This document shows, piece by piece, positions 1 to 6,749 of a DNA stretch of 14,719 nucleotides. The position numbers and the translations under genes were made by a program. The stretch is from positions 1 through 14,719 of the forward strand of contig CAZFQG010000164.1 of the NCBI GenBank assembly GCA_964520785.1, in the 5' to 3' direction. Numbering within the stretch: the stretch's first letter is position 1; each line of letters begins with the position of its first letter. Source of the stretch: CAZFQG01 sp964520785. GTDB lineage: Bacteria; Planctomycetota; Planctomycetia; Pirellulales; Thermoguttaceae. Below the pieces are notes generated by a model. That model saw nothing but the letters and a program-made list of their open reading frames with translations. It was not told where the DNA came from and ran no database searches.

Positions 1-372
1 GTCGACATTCGGACCCGGAGCGAAGTCAATCCGCCGGCCGGACGAAACTACCAAACACGGCACGGTTTCCACCAGCCGACGCACCCGCGCGGACCCCGAA
101 GCGAAACCGTTCGTTTACACAAGATTCTAGTGTTCCCCATCTTCCAGGAGGTGTCAAGTAGGTCCCGACTTCTGAACGGGACCTTGAGTTCCGAGGAAAC
201 GGCGATCCGGGACTCCAGGAAGCAACACCGCGGACGGTCGACACGTTCGGACCGCCGGAAGCATTTGCCCGATCGTGATTCGAGGACTTCAGCTTGACGC
301 ACGTTCGTGGATCGAAGGACGGCCTCAATCTCCTTGTGTCAAAACCCCTCTAAAGAACTACGGCACCGCGAC
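1..372. other. Non-coding stretch at left edge with nested inverted repeats
   Basis: I see no convincing gene here. The two overlapping minus-strand open frames are in different registers, have Arg/Ser-rich composition and lack a Shine-Dalgarno sequence. The stretch lies downstream of the minus-strand sugar kinase. Its one clear structure is the hairpin at 154-187, flanked by imperfect outer arms at 141-150 and 213-222. No T-run follows the hairpin on either strand, so it is not a classical intrinsic terminator. Confidence 0.5.
154..187. repeat. Hairpin with 11 paired bases and a 3-nt bulge
   Basis: TCAAG (154-158) pairs with CTTGA (183-187). GTCCCG (162-167) pairs with CGGGAC (177-182). TAG (159-161) is bulged and the loop is 9 nt. 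Without the bulge, AGGTCCCG/CGGGACCT is a perfect 8-bp stem (160-167 with 177-184). Outside it, CTTCCAGGAG (141-150) and CTCCAGGAAG (213-222) are inverted copies with one mismatch. It could be a structured RNA, a mobile-element relic or a weak transcription end. The pairing is seen directly; any role is unknown. Confidence 0.55.
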
Positions 373-1899
373 CTAACGTCCTTGAATTCCGGCGAGGCGA
401 TCGAAGACACCGCTTTCGGCCAGGCCCGCGTACGCTTCCACGTACGCCTCGTAAAGCTCGCCATAGAAGGCGTGCCGTCCGGGATCGGGATCGACTTGGC
501 CGGTGACTCGCACCATGGCGTCGGTCCCTTCCGGAATCGAACCGAAAACTCCCGCCCCGACGCCGCCCAGGAGGGCCGCCCCCAGGCAGGCGGCTTCTTC
601 GCCTTCGAGCGTCTGAACCGGCCGGCCGTACACGTCCGCCTGAATCTGGTTCCACAGCGCACTCCGCGTCGCCCCACCGCCGATGCGGAGGGCGTCGACC
701 TCCAAGCCGTTCGCCAACCACCGCTCGATGATGTCGCGGATTTCCAAGGTCACCCCTTCCATGACGGCCCTGGTCATTTCGCCGCGGCCGTGGGCGAACG
801 ATAGCCCCAAGAATGCCGCCCTCGCGTTGTGGTTCCACCGGGGTGAGGCGGCCGTGGCGAGATACGGCAGAAAGAGCAGCCCCTTCGAACCCATCGGGGC
901 GTCTTCGGCCCATTCATTCATTTGGATGTACGGATCGCGGACGTCGGCCCCTTGTGCGCCGACGATATCACGGAACCACCGATAGGCGCTTCCGGCCGCG
1001 TTCGTCAGACCCTCGATCTCACCCATTCCGTCGACGGCGTGGTTCGTGCACATCATTCCCCCGAACCCGGACACCGGCTGCTCCGTCGCCAGCATCGCCA
1101 TGCCGCACGTTCCGAGGGTTACCGTGCCGATCCCCGGCTTTACAGCCCCCATTCCGACGGCGGCGCAGTTCTGGTCGCCCGCCCCCACGCAGATCGGCGT
1201 CCCCTTCGCGAACCCCGACCTCTCCGCCGCCACGGAGCCGATCTCCCCCACGCGGGTACCCGCCGGGGTGGGCTTTCCCAGCCGCTCGGGGTTCAAGCCG
1301 AAAAGCGACATCAGGTTGTCGTTCCAGGCGGTCTTCTTCACGTCCCACGTCCCGTAGAAAACGGTCGAGCAGATGTCCGTGTGAAAGTCCTCCGCGCCGA
1401 ATGCCTTCAGAACCACGTCGGCGTTTTGGGCAAATTTGAACGTCTTTTCATAGAGTTCCGGCTCGTGTTTGCGCATCCACAGGATTTTGCCGACCAACCA
1501 CGTCGTCCCCAGCGGGAGCCCGGTCGTCTCGTAGAACTCTCCAGCATCGATCAGACGGCCCATTTCCGCGACTTCGTCGCCGCAACGCGCATCCTGCCAG
1601 GAGATCATCGGTCGCACCGGGGAGCCGTCCTCGAAGACGGGGCACGTCACCGATCGCTGCGTCGAAAACCCGATGGAGGCGATTTGCCTCGGGTCAATCC
1701 GCGCCGAATTGAGCGCGGCTTTGCACGCCTCCATCGTCTTCAAGATCAAGTCATCCGAATTCTGCTCCACCCAACCCGGTTTCGGGTACGCCGCGCCGTA
1801 TTCCCGGTAGGTTCCCCCCACCACCGAACCATCCGTCTTGAATAACATACAACGCGCACCGGTCGTCCCGACGTCTACGCCCGCGAGATATCTGGCCAT
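373..1899 (-). CDS. FGGY-family carbohydrate kinase (xylulokinase-like)
   Basis: This is a 508-residue cytoplasmic sugar kinase that would phosphorylate a pentulose or related sugar with ATP. The N-terminal ATPase fold starts with GVDVGTTGA (about residues 7-15, D9). The family catalytic base is D242 in GAGDQNCAAVG. The C-terminal nucleotide-binding signature GGGATRS-LWNQIQADV runs from about 407, followed by EEAACLGAALL. Length is normal for the family. The ATG start is supported by AGGGAG six bases upstream. True xylulokinases usually have GQMHG where this protein has FSTQRS (78-83), followed by ISWQDAR (99-105), so D-xylulose is not assured and other FGGY substrates fit. A xylanase lies nearby, but on the opposite strand and one gene away. 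Family assignment is firm; substrate is inferred. Confidence 0.9.
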   Translation of the reverse strand: MARYLAGVDVGTTGARCMLFKTDGSVVGGTYREYGAAYPKPGWVEQNSDDLILKTMEACKAALNSARIDPRQIASIGFSTQRSVTCPVFEDGSPVRPMISWQDARCGDEVAEMGRLIDAGEFYETTGLPLGTTWLVGKILWMRKHEPELYEKTFKFAQNADVVLKAFGAEDFHTDICSTVFYGTWDVKKTAWNDNLMSLFGLNPERLGKPTPAGTRVGEIGSVAAERSGFAKGTPICVGAGDQNCAAVGMGAVKPGIGTVTLGTCGMAMLATEQPVSGFGGMMCTNHAVDGMGEIEGLTNAAGSAYRWFRDIVGAQGADVRDPYIQMNEWAEDAPMGSKGLLFLPYLATAASPRWNHNARAAFLGLSFAHGRGEMTRAVMEGVTLEIRDIIERWLANGLEVDALRIGGGATRSALWNQIQADVYGRPVQTLEGEEAACLGAALLGGVGAGVFGSIPEGTDAMVRVTGQVDPDPGRHAFYGELYEAYVEAYAGLAESGVFDRLAGIQGR

Positions 1900-2221
1900 T
1901 GAATACTCCCTGGGGGTTCAAGAGGGTTTCAGTTTCGCTTCAGGATACCGAAAATCTCCACTTGTGGGAACCCGGACGAAGGGCTGAGAAAGTGACCGGG
2001 GAAAGCCGCCGGCGCATGTGCCGCCGCCATGTTTGGTGGTGAGGCACGCCCGGGTCCGCACCCCATCCAAAATCCGGACGGCACGGCACCAATCGTCCGC
2101 GTACGAACGACGGCCACTCACCTGTCGGACGGCTCGTCCTAACGAGAGTCTCCCCGGACCGCGAATCCATCATCCCCGGTTCGAATCCGGACGGCGCCTC
2201 CGTTGACGCGTGCTTCGCGGG
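1900..2221. other. Intergenic spacer between two minus-strand genes
   Basis: This 322-bp spacer lies downstream of the membrane-anchored protein gene and upstream of the sugar kinase. It holds the kinase ribosome-binding site (AGGGAG, complement of 1906-1911). At 2152-2188 two imperfect direct copies occur, CCCCGG-ACC-GCGAATCC and CCCCGG-TT-CGAATCC, about 22 bp apart. The second looks like a tRNA T-arm, but no matching acceptor strand lies upstream. A short hairpin CTCGT-CCTA-ACGAG lies just before them. I see no gene and no convincing promoter. Confidence 0.45.
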
Positions 2222-3523
2222 TCATCTCCGCATGAATACGGCGCCGACGACGATAACGCCCAGCGCCAAGGCGACCAGCAGCAGGGAGACGGTCCAGATT
2301 TGACGTTGCCCCAGGGAATCCTCGAGGTTCGATTCCGGTGGCGTTGCTATCTCCGCCTCGGCGAACTCGGAATCGCGATCGAGCGGCGGCTCGGCAGCAG
2401 CCTCGAAAACAAGCCTTTCTTTTTCTTCGGATTCCACGGACCCAACATGGGTATCATCCGGTTTTTCGCCGCCCGGATCTTGCGTGCCGCCGAGGTCGTC
2501 GAGCGAGTATTCCCGATAGACCAGGGCATTGGGACTCCCTCGTCGCGTCGCGGGGTTCGCCTCTTCCTCCAAACTCCATTTGTCGGCCGTCGCTTCCCAG
2601 TCCCATGCGATGCATAGGTCGACGCCCGGGTTCTGCTCCTTCGCCAGGCAAGAGCAATCGCCGGCGAGGAAGCGAACCGCGTCAGCCAGATTGTGTTCGT
2701 TGATCCCCTTTCCGATGAACGGCTGCATCGCGCGGCCTCTCCCGTAAACCGCGAAAAGCATCGGCGTGCCCAACTCCTCCTTCAGACCCGGCTCCACCAT
2801 CAGAAGCTGACCGATGAGTCCTTGCTCGGCCGTCGCGTCCGCTGAAACCCTCAAGAGACTCGCGCTGAGTGCGGGTTCCTCCGCCGCGCCGGCCGTTGCG
2901 GGCCCTCCGAGTTCCACGACCAACGCCTCTTCTGCGGACGCGATCTCGCCCGAGTTCGTGTCGGCGACGACCTTTTCGGCCGTGGCGCCGGCGGCCGCGT
3001 TCTCCTTCTCATCGTTCCCCTCCAAGAGAAGAAACACGACCGCATCCCCGTCATGAAGCCGTTCGGCGATCCTTCGCCGCAGAGGTGAATCCGCCAACCC
3101 TTCCGCGGCCTGGGCATCCCAGTCCTCGCCACAATGGAGAACACCCCCCCATGCCGAGACCACGAGCCACCATGGCGACTTCTTCTCCCCTTGCGTCTCC
3201 CAGAACCGCCGCACATCAGGATCCAGCCGGTTCAACACTTCCTCGTCCTCGACGTCGATCACCCGGTAAACCAGGTTTGGGGGAGGCGACCGCCGCACCA
3301 AATCGTCCAGTATCGCTCCTATTTCAGCATTCTTTCCCGCGATCGGCCCGGCGTGAAACAGAAACGCCAAGTGCGGCGACGTCCCCCAGTTGTACATGGC
3401 GTATCGGTAGACCGGAGTATTGCAGGCGAACGCCGTCGACGCCAAAAAAGTGCTAATAGCCACCCCCAACAAGACGGGGAGTACGGGCGATACGGGGCGG
3501 ATTCGAACTAAAAGAGGGTGCAT
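2222..3523 (-). CDS. Secreted single-span membrane-anchored protein, unknown function
   Basis: From the ATG at 3523 this is a 433-residue protein. It has an N-terminal signal sequence (basic start, hydrophobic core about 11-32), and AFA just before C34 fits signal-peptidase cleavage. The mature protein would begin CNTPVYRYAMYNW. AFAC is a poor lipobox, so lipidation is possible but not favoured. A large extracytoplasmic domain follows, with a C290-S-C292 motif and an acidic, Glu-rich linker after it. A transmembrane helix (about 411-431) ends in RR, implying a cytoplasmic C-terminus. Conserved-looking hydrophobic strands (WWLVV, AVVFLLL, MLFAVYGRG) suggest alpha/beta folding. I associate the CNTPVYRYA opening with planctomycete exported proteins, from memory only. 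An in-frame TTG at 3541 would add six residues; neither start has a clear Shine-Dalgarno. Function is not recognised. Confidence 0.8.
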   Translation of the reverse strand: MHPLLVRIRPVSPVLPVLLGVAISTFLASTAFACNTPVYRYAMYNWGTSPHLAFLFHAGPIAGKNAEIGAILDDLVRRSPPPNLVYRVIDVEDEEVLNRLDPDVRRFWETQGEKKSPWWLVVSAWGGVLHCGEDWDAQAAEGLADSPLRRRIAERLHDGDAVVFLLLEGNDEKENAAAGATAEKVVADTNSGEIASAEEALVVELGGPATAGAAEEPALSASLLRVSADATAEQGLIGQLLMVEPGLKEELGTPMLFAVYGRGRAMQPFIGKGINEHNLADAVRFLAGDCSCLAKEQNPGVDLCIAWDWEATADKWSLEEEANPATRRGSPNALVYREYSLDDLGGTQDPGGEKPDDTHVGSVESEEKERLVFEAAAEPPLDRDSEFAEAEIATPPESNLEDSLGQRQIWTVSLLLVALALGVIVVGAVFMRR

Positions 3524-3918
3524 GGCTAGACTCGAGGCCAAGGGGGGAGTTCCCGTTCACAACACCTCATTGTATCCGCACCCGCGGCATGGGGAAACCG
3601 CGGTACGCTCCATAACGAACGAAACCGCGTCCTCTCCTCTCTTCCCCGCACCAGAACCGAATGCTCGATCCTTCCGCCGGTTACGAATTCGCTCCCTGAC
3701 TTCACTCGCCGGAGATTCGTAATCCCGGTTCCGCTGGTAGGCGTCGAACCGACGATCCAACCCTTTCCGCCGCACGTTCGCCAAAAGCCTGGATTTACCT
3801 ATTGACTGTTGCGACCCCCCGGCGGTTTGGGTAGGCTGAAGTGTGCCGAAACTTGCCTGCCTACCGCTTCGGTTACATCGAAACCTCACGCATCTTTCCA
3901 CGAGGAAAACAACAAGCC
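3524..3918. other. Divergent intergenic region
   Basis: This 395-bp stretch separates the minus-strand membrane protein from the plus-strand xylanase and must hold promoters for both. TTGACT (3802-3807) resembles a -35 box, but the nearest -10-like TAGGCT (3832-3837) is 24 bases away, too far for a standard sigma-70 promoter. CCGCGG occurs twice (3582-3587 and 3598-3603) and could form a 6-bp hairpin with a 10-nt loop. The only long frame (minus strand, 3557-3901) looks like chance. I could not define an operator. Confidence 0.4.
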
Positions 3919-5232
3919 ATGAAAAAGAGACTCATTCCGACTCTATCCGCCCTTATTGTCTCCTCTCTCCTCGCCGGCGCGGTCTTCTCGGAGGATCGAT
4001 TCGAGGGCGCCGAAGAGAGAATTGAGAAGTACCGCAAGTCGGACTTGGATATCCGCGTGGTCGATTCGGAGGGGAAACCCGTTACCGGCGCAAAGCTCGC
4101 CGTGAGACAAACGAATTCCGCGTTTCTATTCGGTTGCAACATCTTCATGTGGGGGAATTCCGGTAATTCGGAACTGGACGAAGCGTACAAGCGGCGGTTC
4201 GCCGAACTGTTCAACTTCGCGACCTTGCCGTACTACTGGTGGTCATACGAACCCCAGCGGGGTCAGCCGTCGCACGACCACCGGATGGCGGTCGCCCAGT
4301 GGTGCCTGGAAAACGGAATCCGGCCCAAAGGGCATCCGCTTGCGTGGAACTTCATCGATCCGTCGTGGCTACCCGACGGCACGGACGAAATCCTCCGACT
4401 GCAGCTTTCGCGTATCGGTGATTGCGTTTCCCATTTCAAAGGGACCGTCGACATGTGGGACGTGGTCAACGAAATGGCGCATTACGACCGACAAAAGCTC
4501 AAGGACGAACAGGCTCCTAAAACCACCCGGATGATCGCCGAGACCGGCCCCTACGAGTACACGTGCCGTTGTTTTCGGTCCGCGCGAAAGGCGAATCCGG
4601 GTGCGACGCTGTTGATCAACGATTACCGCATGGGCGCCGATTACGAGAAGGTCATCGAGAACCTCGTCGACGAGGAGGGCAAGCCGCTTTACGATTGCAT
4701 CGGGCTGCAAAGCCACATGCACGCCAGACCCTGGACGAACGACGGAATCTGGAACGTGTGCGAGCGGTTCGCGAAGTACGGGGTTCCGCTCCATTTCACG
4801 GAAACGACCATCCTCAGTGGAAAACGTCAGTGGGACAAACCCGAGGGGGAACCCTGGCCGACGACACCGGATGGGGAAACGTACCAGGCCGAAGAGGCGG
4901 TCCGGTTCTACACGATGGTCTTCTCGCATCCGGCGACGGAGGCGCTAACCTGGTGGGATTTCTGCGACCGCGGCGCGTGGAAGGGCGCCCCCGCGGGATT
5001 TCTCCGCGACGACATGAGTCCGAAACCCGTCTACGAAGCCCTGCGGGAGTTGATCCGCCGTAGATGGCGGACGAATACCGATGTCGAAACCGGTCCCGGC
5101 GGCTTTGCCAGACTCCGCGCGTTTCACGGAAGCTACCGGATTACCGTCGCCACCGCGACCGGTGAAGCGGCCACGCACGACGTGCTCGTCGTCAAGGGTA
5201 AGGACAACCGCGTCGAGATTCGACTCCCGTAA
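3919..5232 (+). CDS. Secreted GH10 endo-1,4-beta-xylanase
   Basis: This enzyme hydrolyses internal beta-1,4-xylosidic bonds of xylan outside the cytoplasm. The 437-residue product has a signal peptide (about 1-24, MKKR start). A beta-strand-rich N-terminal segment follows (about 40-75, DIRVVDSEGKPVTGAKLAVR), then the GH10 barrel. Seen in the barrel are GHPLAWN (H139, W142), the acid/base E185 in WDVVNE, the nucleophile E295 in LHFTET, and the late WWDFCDRGAWKGAP loop ending PKPVYEAL. The 110-residue gap between the two glutamates is typical of GH10. The last 50 or so residues form a small tail rich in beta-forming residues. The ATG is preceded by GAGGA 12 bases upstream. A GTG at 3841 is in frame but would put 26 odd residues before the signal peptide. 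It stands alone; the sugar kinase is the only other likely sugar gene here. Confidence 0.95.
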   Translation: MKKRLIPTLSALIVSSLLAGAVFSEDRFEGAEERIEKYRKSDLDIRVVDSEGKPVTGAKLAVRQTNSAFLFGCNIFMWGNSGNSELDEAYKRRFAELFNFATLPYYWWSYEPQRGQPSHDHRMAVAQWCLENGIRPKGHPLAWNFIDPSWLPDGTDEILRLQLSRIGDCVSHFKGTVDMWDVVNEMAHYDRQKLKDEQAPKTTRMIAETGPYEYTCRCFRSARKANPGATLLINDYRMGADYEKVIENLVDEEGKPLYDCIGLQSHMHARPWTNDGIWNVCERFAKYGVPLHFTETTILSGKRQWDKPEGEPWPTTPDGETYQAEEAVRFYTMVFSHPATEALTWWDFCDRGAWKGAPAGFLRDDMSPKPVYEALRELIRRRWRTNTDVETGPGGFARLRAFHGSYRITVATATGEAATHDVLVVKGKDNRVEIRLP

Positions 5233-5539
5233 CGGGACTCTTGGACAATGTCCCTTCGAAAACGACCCACCCCACCCCCCCAACCCACATAGCCGTTGCA
5301 ACTCCGGCTACCGACGCGGCGGAGCTTCGCCCCGGTTGGTGTTAGCGCTTGTATTCGGCCGACCGAGATGGGTACGCTATTAATAGACCATAAGGGAAGG
5401 CCCCCTAGTGCGGGTGCCGTTGAATACCCGGTCGTGAGGTACTTTCGACTCGCCGCGACCGCTCACCCGGCGGAATCGGATGGGTCTCTTTCAACGGCTT
5501 TCGCGTTCACCCCCATCACTACCAGTTTAGTTAACCGTC
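5233..5539. other. Intergenic region ahead of the WXG100-like/ATPase operon
   Basis: This 307-bp region carries no plausible gene. Just after the xylanase stop, GGGAC (5234-5238) and GTCCC (5250-5254) form a weak stem without a T-run, so termination here is doubtful. An AT-rich patch around 5376-5392 (CTATTAATAG) and the TTTAGTTAAC segment (5526-5535) just before the next ATG are the only promoter-like stretches. Neither has a properly spaced -35. The operon promoter is presumably here but not located. Confidence 0.4.
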
Positions 5540-5812
5540 ATGCCGCAGGCCATCGTCGATCCCGAGGAACTCCGGCGCTTCGCGCGGAACCTCAAGAAAT
5601 TCACCACCCTGGTCGAGGAAGGAATGGCCCAGCTCAACGGACAGATGTCGACCCTGTCCAAGACCTGGCGCGATCAGGAGCAGCGGAAATTCATGGAGGC
5701 GTTCGAGGAGCACGTCCGCGGGCTGGCGAGGTTCCTGGAAATGACCGACGAGCACGTTCCGTACCTGCTTCGGAAGGCGGAGATCATCGAACAGTATTTG
5801 CGTCAGGGCTAA
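5540..5812 (+). CDS. WXG100-like small helical protein (W-x-D variant), first gene of cassette
   Basis: This is a 90-residue protein with no signal peptide and no Cys, predicted as two helices joined by a turn. That is the length and plan of WXG100 (EsxA/EsxB) proteins, which are exported as helical hairpin dimers by type VII systems. The central Trp is W43, within TWRDQEQRKF. The usual W-x-G is W43-R-D45 here, followed by F51, the aromatic expected after the turn. No C-terminal YxxxD/E export signal is seen; the nearest candidate, YLLRK, does not fit. The ATG has no clear Shine-Dalgarno, and an in-frame stop lies shortly upstream, so this start is the longest possible. It heads a same-strand cassette ending in an FtsK-type ATPase, which supports a role as substrate or partner. 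Family membership is inferred from pattern, size and context. Confidence 0.75.
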   Translation: MPQAIVDPEELRRFARNLKKFTTLVEEGMAQLNGQMSTLSKTWRDQEQRKFMEAFEEHVRGLARFLEMTDEHVPYLLRKAEIIEQYLRQG

Positions 5813-5870
5813 TTCGGCTCGGAGAGAATTCCGCGAAAGAAACGGACCGACCGGAACGAGGAGACAGCGC

Positions 5871-6500
5871 ATGGGAAAAACCGCGAGGATCATCAATTCG
5901 GAAGCCGTCGCGATGCTCGGCCGGGCACTTTTCAAATTGGACGAGAACGTCCGCCGGACCTTGGACGATTTGGATGTCCAGGTCCGCCGCGCGGCGCTCT
6001 GGTTCGAGCAAGACCGCCACTTCTATTGGAAAGCGGAAACGCGACGGTCCTTCGACCGGATTTCGGAGGCCCGGGTCGCGTTGGAACAGGCGCGTTCGAA
6101 AAAGTTGGGAGATCACGAACCGACCTGCTACGTCGAGCGGAAGGCCCTTGCCCGGGCCAAGGAGCGAAGTGAGGAAGTGCAAACGCGGGTGAAACAACTT
6201 CGCGGCGCGATGCCGGGACTAAACCGCGCGGTCGCGGAGTTTCAGGGGACGATCGTCCGATTGCGAAGCTGGTTCGAGACGGACTTGCCGCGGGCACTGG
6301 CGGCGCTGGAACGGATGCAGGACGCGCTGGAGGCCTACTCCGCTTCCGGCAAGCCGGCCGCGGAAATCGCCTCAAGCGCCGAGTTGGCCGCGATTCTCAG
6401 CGCGGCGTCGGTGACGGAGAAGGGCACCGAGGACGCCCCACCGGCCGTATCGCGTGGGGAATCGCCGGAATCGGCCGGCGCAAGCGAAGGGGATGCGTGA
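5871..6500 (+). CDS. Helical coiled-coil protein of type VII-like cassette, unknown function
   Basis: This is a 209-residue soluble protein with no signal peptide or membrane segment. Residues 1 to about 160 are almost entirely helix-forming and charged, rich in Arg, Glu and Ala, with heptad-like stretches. Two aromatic patches stand out, ALWFEQDRHFYW in the first third and RLRSWF near the middle. The last 50 or so residues are Ala/Ser/Glu/Pro-rich and probably disordered. AGGAG lies seven bases before the ATG. It follows the first WXG100-like gene by 58 bp, and its TGA overlaps the next ATG by one base, so it is very likely co-translated. It could be a substrate, chaperone or structural adaptor of the ATPase. 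I recognise no domain, and LXG or PE/PPE signatures are absent. Confidence 0.8.
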   Translation: MGKTARIINSEAVAMLGRALFKLDENVRRTLDDLDVQVRRAALWFEQDRHFYWKAETRRSFDRISEARVALEQARSKKLGDHEPTCYVERKALARAKERSEEVQTRVKQLRGAMPGLNRAVAEFQGTIVRLRSWFETDLPRALAALERMQDALEAYSASGKPAAEIASSAELAAILSAASVTEKGTEDAPPAVSRGESPESAGASEGDA

Positions 6501-6736
6501 TGTCACGACAATGGGATTTGCAGGGAGCGGCGGCGCGGCTCGACCTAGCCTTCAAGACGTTTCTGGAGCGGAAAGCCGAAATCGAGGAATCGTGGAACGA
6601 CGACGCATACAAGGCATTTCACGCCAACCGGATCGAACCGATGGAACCGCGTCTCCGCGCGGCGATGGCCGCGATCCGCCGGCTCTCGGAATACTTGGAC
6701 CGGATGGAAACTCTCTTCGGCGATCAAGACAGGTAG
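6500..6736 (+). CDS. Second WXG100-like small helical protein (W-x-D variant)
   Basis: This is a 78-residue protein with two predicted helices. W32-N-D34 sits at the turn and F40 follows eight residues after the Trp, the same W-x-D-(5)-F spacing as in the first small protein of the cassette. It has no signal peptide, Cys or YxxxD/E tail. I chose the ATG at 6500 over the GTG at 6497 because the GAAGGGGA tract ending at 6493 gives six bases of spacing, and because it forms a TGATG overlap with the upstream stop. It starts with an extra Trp (W5) and is shorter than usual WXG100 proteins. It may pair with the first small protein as a heterodimer, as EsxA/EsxB do; that is inference. Confidence 0.7.
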   Translation: MSRQWDLQGAAARLDLAFKTFLERKAEIEESWNDDAYKAFHANRIEPMEPRLRAAMAAIRRLSEYLDRMETLFGDQDR

Positions 6737-6749
6737 GGAACTTCGGCGG

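Noticed and set aside
124..157. Minus-strand promoter TTGACA ... TAGAAT
   Set aside because: Both boxes match consensus well but are 22 bases apart, beyond usual sigma-70 spacing, and no gene follows on that strand within the window.
922..1845. 307-codon plus-strand frame opposite the sugar kinase
   Set aside because: Antisense shadow; the minus-strand frame carries all the FGGY kinase motifs and a ribosome-binding site.
2174..2199. tRNA T-arm-like sequence (CCCCGGTTCGAATCCGGAC) suggesting a tRNA 3' end
   Set aside because: The outer T-stem pair is mismatched and no strand complementary to the acceptor side lies 60-90 bases upstream. No anticodon arm with a 7-base loop can be placed either. 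A tRNAscan-SE hit would change this.
3720..3800. Possible minus-strand tRNA with GGTTCGACGCC
   Set aside because: The T-stem does not pair beyond two bases and there is no acceptor or anticodon arm.
3841..3918. GTG at 3841 as xylanase start
   Set aside because: It would add 26 residues in front of a standard MKKR signal peptide; the ATG at 3919 has an upstream GAGGA and places the signal peptide at the N-terminus.
5296..6192. 298-codon plus-strand frame spanning the intergenic region and two cassette genes
   Set aside because: It overlaps two better-supported genes in a different register, and its product is Arg/Ser/Pro-rich with no recognisable feature.
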